Positions 11,640 to 22,975 of a stretch of 64,000 nucleotides of DNA are shown here, in pieces. Location of the stretch: assembly GCA_037951105.1 (NCBI GenBank), contig JBAMJV010004337.1, forward strand, positions 78,501 to 142,500. Direction: 5' to 3'. The position numbers and the translations under genes are program-made. Under the pieces are notes generated by a model. That model was given only the letters and a program-made list of their open reading frames with translations, did no database searches and had not been told where the DNA came from. This DNA comes from Echinarachnius parma. Taxonomy: Eukaryota > Echinodermata > Echinoidea > Clypeasteroida > Echinarachniidae. The first letter of the stretch is position 1; every line of letters starts with the position of its first letter.

Positions 11640-14600
11640 CAGGGGCGGATCTAGCTTTTTGCTAAGGGGGGGGGGGGGGGGGGGGGTTGACCCAATGACG
11701 ATGCGGATACTGTCTGGACACATGATGGCGTTTTTCTATGCACATCACATTTTCACTTGGCAGCCCAAAAAGGGACCCCCGTAGATCCGCCACTGAGTAG
11801 TAGACTCAGGGGCATAAATCCGTACCGAGGAGTGGGGGGGAATGATCGGCGATATCCATTACATACTAGCACGAGCACAATCCCACAATAATGTACGCAC
11901 ATGCGCGCGATCGCGCCCGGGGGGCGGGGGGGGGGGGGGGGGGGGAGGCTGGTGGGGGGTACTCATATTATAGTCGGACGGGGGTGTGCGGCTGAGACCT
12001 CCGAACCCATACCCACATCCAAGTGTCCTTTTGCTGTAAATAGGTACCCATGTCTAAGAATTTTTTTGTAAAAAATGGACCCATGTCTAAGGATTTTTAA
12101 TTTTTATTAGTAAACTGTACCATACTACAGGGGCGGTGCCAGGGTATTTTCTTAGGGAGGGCGAAAGTGTATACTTTGAGGGAGCGAAGCGACCGAGCGG
12201 GGGGAGGGTGTGGGAGGTGGGTGCCCCCTCCCATACCAGGGAGCTTTGGCCATTTTTACACTAGAATGGAGCTATCTAGTGCATATCGGAGGGGAAATTC
12301 TCTTTCAAATGATAGAAAAAACAGTGAATAGTCTTCAATTATGGTAAGGCAATTTGCGTAAATATGAATAATGCGAGCGAGCGGTGCGAGCTTGAAAATT
12401 TTAGCAATTTCACATCGGAAAATGCCATTTGTTTCAATATTATTGTATGGGTATATTCGTTTTATTACTTATGATATGGCGTTATGAAGGGTATTATATA
12501 AACACCCGAGGTTGTGAAATATTATGTATGCGAGCGAGCGGAGCGAGCTTGCAAATTTTAGTAATTTCACATCGGCAAATCCCGGAGAAAATGAGGGAGA
12601 AAAGAGGGGAAAGGAATAAATGAAAAAAGGGACCCATGTCTAAGGGTTTTTTTTTTGTAATGGGACCCATGTCTAAGGATTTTTTTTATGAAAAGGGGAC
12701 CCCTGTCTAAGGATCTTTCGTTAAAAAGTCACCCTTCCCAGCGGCACTATATCCTCCCAGGGGCGGATCTAGCTTTTTGCTAAGGGGGGGGGGTTTGACC
12801 CGAGCCGCGTAGCGGCGAGTGGGGGGAGAGTCCGAGAGGGCGATTTTTTTTTCTATTTTGAACCCCCGTAAGTGATTTTTTTTCACTTTTTTTCACTTTT
12901 TTCACTGATACATTTTCACTTGGCAGCCCAAGGGGGGGGGGGGGTAAACCTCCTAACCCCCCCCCCCCCTGGATCCGCCACTGCCTCCCCCCCCCCCCCC
13001 GGGGGATCGCGCACGCACGAACATACACACACACACACATACATACATTTACATTTACATGCATACATACATGCACGCACATGCCAATTTTGACAACCAT
13101 AAAGTAAAACATTTGGACATATTTCGAAATACTGACAGCTGCAAACTGTAGTGTTGTATTATAATGAACTCCGAAAGAAGACGGCACACTTTCAAGTAGT
13201 AACATAAAGATTAAGTATTTCCCCACACCAAAATAAAGTATAAAGGTATATAGTTATAAAATGAAATATCAAAATAATAAGAATGTGTACAAGCTTACCT
13301 TCAAATAACTGAGAAGTAGAGAAAAGACAAACGGCCACTGTTAGTCTGGAACTTCAGTCTTCGACATCTACTGTACATGATTGAACTTTTTAAGCGCTCG
13401 CGCGCTGGCGCATTTTACGTCTGGGCTATAATATATGGGCCTCAACGCGACAAAAGGGGTCTTAGCGCGCGGCACATAGTATGGCGCAAACGTCATCTGA
13501 AAATGTAGTCCATGAGGCAAGACCTGAAAAATCGCTTAAAAATGACGTTGGCTGCACCCCTCTGGTGGCCAAGAATTTTTGGTATCATTTTGAAGGTACA
13601 AATCTCAGCTATCCCAAACTGGAAGTTTGGAGCCCCGAGAGTTACACGTTACCATGGCAACACTGCTTATGTAACACGTGGTAAAATACATCATGCATAA
13701 ACAGTGGGTTCCATTGTAGAACGATATGTTGACAAAAAGTAAAATTTCTCAAAATCTAGTTAACATATGTTTTTCATATTTTCAGGGAATAAGAAATGTA
13801 ATACCAGCTACCAGTTTCTGAAATATTGCAAACGGTACATGATTTATTCGGTCATTAGAGGTCATTAGGGGTCAACTCTAGGTCAGTGACATAATACTAA
13901 CTTCCAATTGCATATTTGTATGTAATTCATGCAAACTCACATTAATCCTTACTCCTGTGGTGTATACATATGGCTGAATGTGATTCTCTCGGAAGGCATG
14001 AGGTCTAGGTATCCATAAAAAATATATAAGGCTAAATTGATAAACCGTTGCCATGGCAACTAGTCTGATGTGAATGCAACAAAAATGCGGCAAATGAGCA
14101 AAAAGTAAGATGCAAGATTCAACATTTTCGATTTTAATGCACCCGGCTGGATTAAAGCAATATAAACCTCATTTGAAAAGGAATTGAAGTTTATGAAAAC
14201 GACCATTAAAATTGCCGCTACTTGAAGAATCACCATGGAAACCAGCACTAAGTAGACCACGCCCCCTTTTACAAGAAATAAAACTGGAATTGCATATACA
14301 TGTATATATGACTTATTTTCAAATTATGCAATCAATATGCATAAATATGGGTTTTCCTATGATAAAATCACTTCGAAAGGCAAAATGGTGCCTCGTCGTC
14401 AGTTGAAGTAAATATCAATCAAGAAGCGTTTCCTAGCAACATAAATTTCCCCTAGCAACAGTTGCATACTTCTTAAAATGTTGTCATTTTTTCTCAAAAC
14501 TTAATAAAACACGCTTTGGATTATTCATGTTAATGTGATGGACTTTATTTTCTTCATAGTTATCGAAAAAAGACCAGAAATAACCTTACAAACCATAATG

Positions 14601-17600
14601 AAATAGATGCTTGTTTGTCTATGCCTTACCAAACCTCAAATAAAAAAGTTAAAACACTTAACTATACCATTTGAATGATTGTAGCTATTAGACAACACCA
14701 CTTGTTTAGTGTATGAATGATTCTAAAAGTTTATCAAAATAAAAAAATCGTAAAACCATTAACCTTGATTTACATAAAATACAGTCATGAAATTATCCAC
14801 GGAGATCAATGTTGCCAAGCAACATCATTTAGCCTAGCAACCACGCACAGTACTTATGTATTGCGACATGCCTAACCATAGGCGTAACCAGGGGAGGGGG
14901 TGTTTTGGGGTTCAAACACCCCCCTTGGACTGTTTTGGGGTGTTCACCCCCTTTTTTTTTTTGTGGGTCTCGGGTATACTTTGTACCGGTCTGGGGCCCA
15001 CTTTTACGGGTTTCGAGTCCACTTTTCATCGGTCTCGACCATCTAAACCAATAGTCTCAGAACCCCCCCCCCCCCCCCGGACAAAACTTCACCAGTGGTC
15101 TCAGCCTCAGTCGCGAAATTTGTTGCCCCCCCCCCCTTCCCCCTCCCCTCTTACACTGCTCTCTGTGGTCTCGGCCTCTAACAAATTTGGCGACGGAATA
15201 ACTCCCTCCTTGAACAAATCATGTGTACGCTTATGACCGATGTAATATAGACAGGTGTTTTCGAGCTGTAACCGGAGTAACTATGGATGGATTCACTACT
15301 GTCACTACTTGATTGAAAACGGTTACAGCTCGTTATTCCAAAGGTTCGTTTTTCCGAAAGGTTCAATACGAACCCCATATCATTTTCGGATTAACAAACC
15401 CTATTGTATTCTCGGACTTACGAACTTCATTTCATTTACGGATAAACGAACCCCATTAAATTTTCGGATTAACGAACCCTATTTCATTTTCGATTAACGA
15501 ACCTTTGGAATATCGAACGCGATTTTATTTTCGGATAAACGAACCTTCGGAATTTCGAACCCTATTTAATTTTCGGATAAACGAACCTTTGGAATAACGA
15601 ACCGCATCCGCGATTCCTTGGTCATCAACTGTTGTGTTGCTTGGGGAGTTTGACTAATTATCCATGGCAAATTGGCGTGCATCACAGGGTCTTTGCATGA
15701 CCTTAACTTAGTATTCCCGTTATGAACAGTTGTATTCTGAAGGCAGAATACCAGTGAATCAATTTCTAGACTAGGCAGTAGCCAGAAGCTCGAATTGTTG
15801 CAGGATTCTACATAGAGGTGCTTGGTTTACCCATGAACCTACTCGTGGTTTACCAATAAGGGCATTACTGGAGCTTCCGTTCCTGTCCAGCTTCGTCATA
15901 TGGACATTGTTTGTCAGAGATTTGTGTAAATCGTCAACTCCATCAATGTAGACTGGATGGTCATAGTAGTCTAGGTTGATTGTAGTCCATAGTTTTTTTC
16001 TTCAGATTCCAGTCTTTATGCATGTTATTCAGGTAACATTTACAAAGTCGTAAGGTGTAGATGAAATTGCTTGAAGTTATTTACTAATATTGGGATTAGT
16101 TGGTGAAGTGATGTTCTTCTTAAGTATTAGGTAGCAAATAATCTACACGACGTCACGCCCATTGCATTCCTTGATGATGCGGTTGGCAGTTTGCTCGGAT
16201 AATCGACCCACACATGTAGGCTTTGGAAGGTCTCAAAAGGACCCAATGGTGTGAAGCCTGTTGATCATAGCCTAACCGCTGCATGATATAGGTCTGCCAA
16301 TTTAGGGGATTTGGGGGTCAGCTGCCAGACGTCTTTCCATGAGCTGAGGGTGCTGAAATGGGCTGCTAAACTTGGATTCATGCCATTTGCCATAAACATA
16401 ATCATACTACTGGACTAGAGCATACTAATTTTGTGTGTGTTTGTGCAACAATTTGTGGGTTGGTAATTGAGCAGTTTCATTGTAATGACAAATGAAGTCC
16501 TGCTTATGGTGTACAACTTTATTATTAACCCCCCCCCCCCCCCCCCCCTAACTATGTAGTGGTCATGCGTCGTGAGGTCGCCTCCTTTTGAGTTACATGC
16601 CGTTTTGGGCTTCTGCAGGACAATGTTACGTTTTAGAGTAAATATTTACTGACGAACTTCCCCTATCCTACAGAAATTTCAATATAAGAATCTTAATATG
16701 CACTCAGAAATATCATTATACACTTTTTTTAAATGTATACTAACCCACATTTTGTTTAAAGTTATAGAGGTCAATATTTTCCATGATAACTTTTTCTGAG
16801 GTAGCTCTAGACTACAAATGATAATGTTTTCATGCAGAGCACACTTAGACATTTACAGCAATATAATATTGTTTGGGGCTTTCATTCATACTGAAAATAA
16901 AATAAGATAATCCGTCATTTTCACTATGTAAGTGTCACTTAAAGGGATAGTTGAGTATTGGTCAAACTTAACTTTAGTATAACCAAAACCTGCACCATTA
17001 CGGTACAAAATAATAGTTATAACTTCACCATGCTCGAAAAGTATACACAATTACAAACGACTACGTAAGACCCCCTTTTTTCTTTTCAAAGATATTTATT
17101 ATAACTTTTTTTTTTTTCAGTGATATTTATTTTATTCATTGCTCAAAACAAAATAACAATAACAAACTGTTATCATTTAAAAAGAGCCGTTACAACTCAA
17201 GAGGGCGCTCTCTAAAAAATAATTGTTTTTTTAGCCATTTTTCATACAAAATTGTGCATTTGATGTTTTGTTAGAATAATGATTTAATAGAGATATCATC
17301 ACCAACTTTTTAAAAACCTATTAAGATTTTGTTTCAAAGTAGTCTTTTAAAATTTGTCTAAAAAGTCAAAATATCCCCTGGTGAAGAATTTTTGAATAAA
17401 AACTCATTGGTTTCAACCATTTTAAATACGATAGTGTGCATGTGATATCTTGTTGAAATAATGATAAGATAAAGAGATGATCAAAAGTGGAAGCATTCAT
17501 TAAATTAGTTTAGCGACTGGTGCAAAATTATCGAATAACAGATTTCAATTGTATGCTCTTTAAAATTCGACACTCAGTTTTTCATTATCTCACAAAAATA

Positions 17601-20600
17601 ATTTTGTGAAGTGCCCCCCTATACCAACACTCAACTATCCCTTTAAGGATCGGAATATAAAATTAAGCCTAATTGTGTTCGGACATTATACAGTTTGATA
17701 GGTAAGCTTTAATTTGATACCAAATTTGTATTCTTACACCTTGTCTTATTGAAGATATTAACGTTTTTACCAAGAATTCTCAGAATGTATCGGTCAAGAT
17801 TGCGCCCCCATAGAGTTTGTACAGGCAAGCCTCAATTTTCTGTGTTTGTGTTGATTTTGTTAAAATTGAATGTGACAAAAACACTTTTCAATCATTTTAC
17901 AATAAAGTCAATGTTAAAGCTTTCATTTAATACCAACATTGTAGCTATACACCTAGTTTTGACAAAGTTATCAACGTTTTAGAAAAAAGGGTCTTTAAAA
18001 AGCATTTCCCCGTAGACTTTGTACCGGGGCGCCGCTTCCATGCGCGCATCCTCTGGTTCCAACCTTCAAATAGTTGTATCTCCACTTTAATAGGAAATAG
18101 GTAAACCTTTCAAACTTTGCAGACATATGGCATTCTGATAGTCCTTTAAAGTGATACCAACATTTCTTTAGAAATTTGTTCTGGTTCGATAAAAAATAAA
18201 GGTAATGGTAGCAAAAAAACCCAGAACGTAACGGCACCACCCTACATGTAGCCTATATGGAGGCGAGTTCATGACGCATGAACATTATAATCATGTACAT
18301 GTATGTGTCATACGGCAGCCATTTTGAATAAATAATGTCCTGACCTTGCCGAGGTAATTTTTTGAAATTGCATTCGAGTGGTTTTTAGATCAGTTAAAAG
18401 TATTTTTTTACCATACCCCATAACAGCCTCAAATATTTGGCGATCAAAAATAAACACGTGTGAGGGTTTCTCTAAATTGCGTTTTGTAGCATATCTGCAG
18501 ATACTGTTCACTTTTGCGTAAATACACCATTTTTGTTTGAGGCTGTAGAGGTACTTTAAAAAGTCAGATTTTTAAAAACCCAACATTTTTGGATTCAGTA
18601 CTTTTCATACATTCAGAAAATAGTTTTAACTCATTTTCCATAAATTTCGCCTTTAGACCCCTTTTGTCACGTTGAGGCCCATATACCTTGCAAAATAACG
18701 AAAAACGATGTAGTTTATGAAGCGCTTGTTCGCGCACTTCGCGCAACTACTCTAAATGATCGTGACATACTGTATACGTGTAGGCTATACAGTTATACAT
18801 ACATTTAAAAAAAACTAATTTCTCATGCATTATGCTGAAATTGAAACAATCACATTTCTTTCTTTTTTCTTCTTCTTCTTCCTTCTTTCTTTTTTTTCTC
18901 TCTTTTTTTTTAAATCTCAGGGGGGATATTTGTACAGGCCATCCCCCCCTCCTACAAGAGCGGGGGCCGGATGCATCCCCCCCCCCATCCCCCCGGGATT
19001 TACGCCCGTGAGTAGTAGTTGTTTTAGTTCTAGTAGTTGTATGAAATAAGAATATATATTTCATGTATACTCCGCAAAAAAAGAAACTGGACACTTGTAT
19101 AAGTTGAAATATGTCATATTAATGTACGATAAAGTGTAGATTATCATATATCAAATTAAAGGGAATTTAGTCCTCTGCAGGCAGGGTATAAATTAAAGGT
19201 GTAATCGTTCATGCATGAAATGCCATGGTCAATTAACAATAGCAAGGTCTGTTTTCAAAAATAGCAAAAGCAATGGAGGACGACACCATTCGACTGAAAT
19301 GATCAGGATGATAGTAAGCGTTTCACTTAAAACAAGATGTGCGAGGCAAGTAAATTATGACATTATTTAACTTTATTGTTATGAACAAACTCTGAAAATA
19401 TAAATTTGTCAATAAAACAGGGCCAGGTTATGAGAGAGCATCATCATACTGGTCTGTATTAGAGGCATGAAGCTTGTTTGTTTGAGTGTGTCCCCTGCAA
19501 TTTTAACCATATTTACCTAGAGAAATGTCTGCCCAACTGTTTGACCAATGGTGACATCAGGTTTTGAAGATCTTTGGACTACGGTAAAATTCTTGAGAAG
19601 AATTTATACCATTTTTCATGCTGAAATAAGGGCACAAACTGTGGTTTCGACTAATAAACCTTTGCCATGGAATTCCCCATTTTGTTACTTTTGGATGAAA
19701 ATAAAACCTATAACGTTCACAATTTGTCTTCATTTATACTTTTTATTGAGATGAAGATAGAAAAGGTCACATTTGTATTGAAAAATTATGCCATGTCATG
19801 AACATAGCGTTTTAGATTATGCTTATCAACATTTATATGGTTGAGTGGATGTTCCATTTTTGCTATTTTTGAAAACAGACCTTGCTGTGGTTCATTGACC
19901 GTGACAAGTCATGCATGAATGATTTCATCTTGATTTAATGCTAATATTGAAGAGGGTCTTTTTATCTTTAATTTGATATACAATATCATATATTTTATCG
20001 TAAATGAATATGAAATATTTGGTCTTATACAAGTGTCCAGTTTCTTTTTTTGCGGAGTATATATAGGTATCACTGATGTGTGTTTTTCTTCTTCTCGGTT
20101 AGCAATAACAATAGTTTTGGTTTGTAGTAGCTCCTCTCTAATAATGCAGTGTTTCACAAGAATGTGATAACAAAACGAGTGTTGGCTGACGATGATGAAG
20201 CCCAAGGAAATGGGATACATGTACAAATCTCTCAATGTCCTCTCCACAATTTCAGATCCCTTTTACCATGAAGACATATTTTCTTCGTGACGTGATATCA
20301 TTAAAATGCTTAAGAATACCACCTACTGAAATACAACATATCAAGTTGCGTAATCACACAAATGTTTGTGGCATGCATACAGGGAGTATACTGTATGCTA
20401 AACAGCTATCGCAATCTTTGTAAAAAATAAAAAATAAAATAGTCATCAAAGTGCATCTTTATTTATTTATTTCAGATCCATTATGGAGTGTGATTTTTGT
20501 ACCGTATAGACAAGTTCTCTTCGTGGCATCACTGCTGGTTTTTGTGACTATGAGTTCTACATCCTTTTGTTATCAGCCGATGTTACTTCCGTTTCTCTTC

Positions 20601-22798
20601 AGTCTGACAGGTAAGTTGAATAGGAAATAAAATAACCTCAATATTACATTCAAAGAAGTCATATTTGTTCAATATTTCAGCTTGTGTTTGTATCCAAAAT
20701 AACTGAAATAACAGAAAATGGCATATTTCCGCCAGTTAAAAGGCCTTCCATCACTTGCTAAGCTCCCGCTAAGCCCCACCCCTGAAAATTCGCAATTGCA
20801 GGGGCGCGGCCAAATAACATGCATAAATCTGTACATACTTATATATGCGGACTTCTTAACACGACTTTTGGTATTGCAGACAGCGTTGGGGCATTTTTTT
20901 TGGGGGGGGGGGGGGGGTGGGGCATTCCCATTATGTAACTTAGAGTTAGAATTTCTGTAATGCATTTTTCGAAGAAGAGTGTTTGCCATATTACAATTTT
21001 CTGTGTAGATTTATTTTACCAAACTCAGTCAAAACAAAAAATAATGAAGTATTAAATAAATATAAATTAAACTCAAAATTATCACATTTGTGCTGTCAAG
21101 TTGTTATCATCCTAATCTCTCTCGCTCTCTTTGTATTCATCACATATTTTGTAGGAATCGGCTACTCAATGTTCGCCTATTGGCTAGTGGTGACGATGCA
21201 CTCCTACTTCACCGAGCGCTTCTCGATAGCGTACAGTATCGGTTCCTCCGGACAGGACCTTGGAATGATCCTCCTACCAGTCGTCTCAGATCGACTGTCC
21301 AACATCTACGGCTGGCGGGGAGCATTCCTCCTTCTAGCCGCCCTCAATTTCCACCTTAACATCTCGGCCATCCTCTGCAGACATCCCGACGACCCGGGTC
21401 TCTGTGGACCGGGGTGTTGCAGCCCGGATAGCAAGGGTGGAAAGAGACAGAGAAACGATTCTATACCAGATGGACAGCGTCGTCCCCATTCTGAAGAACC
21501 ATGTTCTTGTTGTAGTGATCTAGGAATATGTGGACCTAGCCGTGCCTCCATGGGTAGGGGGGAGGCGGAGGCAGAGCGACAGAGGGACTTCAGTGGATCT
21601 GCAGATGAAGAGTATTGTCCTAACTGTAAAGGGACATGTGCCCATACAGATGATCTAGGAATATCCGGTACATTGTTGGAGGGACGGACAGAACATTCTA
21701 ACGCGGTCGATATGGGAGCAGCTGGGGAAATTTATATCGACCGAACAATCAACGATGGTGATGACGAGTCTGACCAATTGATAGCTAAAGAAAGGAATAT
21801 GAAGACACCGAATGGGGGTGATGAAAGACATACCTCGAAGGCTAAACCGAAGTCGAAAATCGAAGCGTTGGCAGAACATCTAAGGCCATTCCGAATCATC
21901 TTCAATTCCTTCCCCGTCGTCGTTCCTGTCTTCCTTACCTTCTTTCTCTTCGGGATCGGGAAGACCGGCGTGCTGATTTTCCTGGTTCCCGCAGCCGTCG
22001 ACAAAGGCTTCTCGCTCTCCAAGGCAGTCAACCTCTCTCTCGTGTTCGGCGTCGGGGATTTCGTCGGGCGTACCCTTATCGGCTTCTTCCTCGTCAAGAC
22101 GAAGATGAACCCGATCAAAGCCAGTCTGATTCTTACCGTAGTCTGCGGGGTGACTCTCTCCTCGTATCCGTTCGTCAGCTGGTTCCCCGTCCTGTGCATC
22201 AACGCCTTCGTCAACGGCATGTCCTTGGGCGCGTTAGCTGCAACAACGGTGTCGACCTTGAATGACGTGCTACCAAAGGAGCTCTTCAAATATGCGTTCG
22301 GTCTCGTGTGTATGTTCTTTGGCATCGGAGCTCCTCTCGGAGGGCTACTTGCCGGTGAGAAATTTGACATATTGCCTACGAAAATCTGGTGGGTCCTGCC
22401 TTAACTTTATGGGAATAGTTTAGTAGTAAACATGGCAAAAGGGCACGGGTTTATATTCCATATCGAACATAATTGTATACATGGTATAGGTTAGCTGGTG
22501 TGATATCCAAGCTTCAGATAAAACTTACATAATACTAATTATTTACATTGTAGAAGTGCATCCAACTAATGTGCTTCACATGACAACGAAATTTCTAAAT
22601 ACCGTTAAAGCAATTTCCTTTTATTTTCTCTCCTATTTTTGTTTAGGCAAATTCGAGGACTGGACGTCATCTTACTCCTTGGCGTTCGTCTTCTTTGGAG
22701 CTCTTCTCTTCATAAATGTGCTCCTCCTAATCGCCGCCCTGCGTATCCAGGCAAAATCCAACCAATCAGAAGAAAGAAGACGCCATGTTGAAGAATAG
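11321..22798 (+). CDS. Monocarboxylate-transporter-like protein (SLC16 family), 4 coding exons
   Basis: Exons are 11321-11537, 20476-20610, 21155-22354 and 22647-22798. All junctions are GT/AG and all introns are phase 1; the joined frame is 1704 bp, 567 residues plus stop. The family moves small carboxylates or related solutes across the plasma membrane with 12 membrane helices. The first helix carries the signature DGGYGWVIV (residues 15-23). The family's second signature appears as SYFTERFSIAYSIGSSG, followed by YGWRGAFLLLAAL. A loop of about 160 residues (about 195-355) separates the two six-helix halves. It is unusually Cys-rich (GCCSP, CSCC, YCPNCKGTC), and LGICGPS and LGISGT look like imperfect repeats. 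The start has A at -3 and follows an upstream 3' splice site. The paralogue is not assignable, nor is substrate. The last exon is short (50 residues). Confidence 0.85.
11595..11639. repeat. (TAG)n microsatellite
   Basis: About 15 units of a trinucleotide repeat. The hAT-like mini-element at 11640 sits at its end and further TAG units follow that element, so the insertion went into the repeat. Confidence 0.9.
11640..11795. mobile_element. hAT-like mini-element, 156 bp
   Basis: The left end CAGGGGCGGATCTAGC and the right end GATCCGCCACTG are inverted copies. A poly-G run follows the left end. Flanks are AGTAGTA on both sides, but the host is a TAG repeat, so the duplication cannot be measured. 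A related copy lies at 12758-12983. Confidence 0.75.
11809..12750. repeat. Mixed mini-element and short-repeat cluster
   Basis: This block holds element-like starts CAGGGGCATAAATCC (11809) and CAGGGGCGGTGCC (12128) whose right ends I could not find, plus a poly-G run (about 11929-11946). The motif GACCCATGTCTAAGG recurs at 12045-12100 and again at 12628-12715. The piece from 12128 to about 12620 therefore looks inserted into an older array of that motif. GCGAGCGAGCGGAGCGAGC-like runs occur near 12370 and 12535. Confidence 0.5.
12758..12983. mobile_element. hAT-like mini-element, 226 bp
   Basis: Same ends as 11640-11795 (CAGGGGCGGATCTAGC and GGATCCGCCACTG), with G-rich and C-rich runs near the ends. 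No clean 8-bp duplication is seen; only CCTCC is shared by the flanks. Confidence 0.7.
14876..15180. repeat. C-rich repeat block
   Basis: The block starts with AGGCGTAACCAGGGG and contains several poly-C runs and a repeated GGTCTCGG(C) motif. It is probably a transposon remnant; no second end was found. Confidence 0.35.
15263..15610. repeat. Tandem ACGAACC repeat with a hairpin at its left
   Basis: CGAGCTGTAACCG (about 15263) and CGGTTACAGCTCG (about 15318) form an inverted pair. From 15330 to 15605 a degenerate unit of about 30-40 bp (TTTTCGGATAAACGAACC) repeats some eight times. TTCCAAAGGTTCG at the left is inverted as CGAACCTTTGGAA at the right. Confidence 0.7.
16939..17646. mobile_element. 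TTAA-flanked non-autonomous element (AGGGATAG family), full copy
   Basis: The left end AAAGGGATAGTTGAGTATTG is inverted at the right end, which reads CAACACTCAACTATCCCTTT. TTAA lies at both edges (16939-16942 and 17643-17646). There is no coding frame. Related pieces are at about 24440-24537, 28824-28950, 60800-60906 and 60940-61191. TTAA targets are used by the piggyBac and Kolobok superfamilies; I cannot decide between them. Confidence 0.75.
19066..20063. mobile_element. Tc1/mariner-like element with long inverted ends
   Basis: TATACTCCGCAAAAAAAGAA at the left is matched by the inverted TTCTTTTTTTGCGGAGTATA at the right. Homology continues inward for about 200 bp per arm, including GGTCTGTTTTCAAAAATAGC and its complement. 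TA borders fit Tc1/mariner targeting. No transposase frame is visible. Confidence 0.8.
20611..21154 (+). other. Intron 2 of the transporter gene
   Basis: GTAAGT at 20611 and TTTGTAG ending at 21154 give consensus splice sites. A poly-G run lies near 20905-20918. Confidence 0.8.
22355..22646 (+). other. Intron 3 of the transporter gene
   Basis: GTGAGA at 22355 and TTGTTTAG ending at 22646. Read-through of this intron would end the protein at a stop at 22402-22404 after about 16 other residues. Confidence 0.75.
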
Positions 22799-22802
22799 AT
22801 CA

Positions 22803-22975
22803 GTAAGCAAATAATTACCGTTGGTTAAGGTGATGGGACAAACTATCACTTCCGAGGCGATCTGGATGTAGCTATCTTTCCGAAGCGAAGCTGAGGAAAG
22901 ATAGCGTATACATTCAGATCGCCGAGGAAGTAATAGTTTGCCATCGCCTGAAACCAAAAGGTGATTATTTGCTTT
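22803..22975. repeat. Foldback hairpin just after the transporter stop codon
   Basis: Two arms of about 75 bp are inverted copies around GAAGCGAAGCTGA. They include GGCGATCTGGATGTAGCTAT and its partner ATAGCGTATACATTCAGATC, and end in AGCAAATAATTACC and GGTGATTATTTGCT. It starts five bases after the stop, so it would lie in the 3' untranslated region. It is most likely a small palindromic transposon. Confidence 0.8.

Larger units (their letters stand above)
11538..20475 (+). other. Intron 1 of the transporter gene, transposon-rich
   Basis: The 8.9-kb intron is bounded by GTAGGT at 11538 and TTTCAG at 20475. The donor was chosen over GTTGAA at 11542 because it fits the consensus better and gives the phase that exon 2 needs. 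Parts not listed separately (13085-14875, 15615-16525, 17650-18850, 20065-20470) show no gene I recognise. Confidence 0.8.

Noticed and set aside
15615-16525. Possible exon or retroelement remnant on the minus strand
   Set aside because: Short readable stretches (for example IDGVDDLHKSL) gave no recognisable family and are broken by stops.
20983-21154. N-terminal extension of transporter exon 3
   Set aside because: It lies upstream of a good splice acceptor at 21154 and would break the conserved order of transporter helices; it is intron 2.
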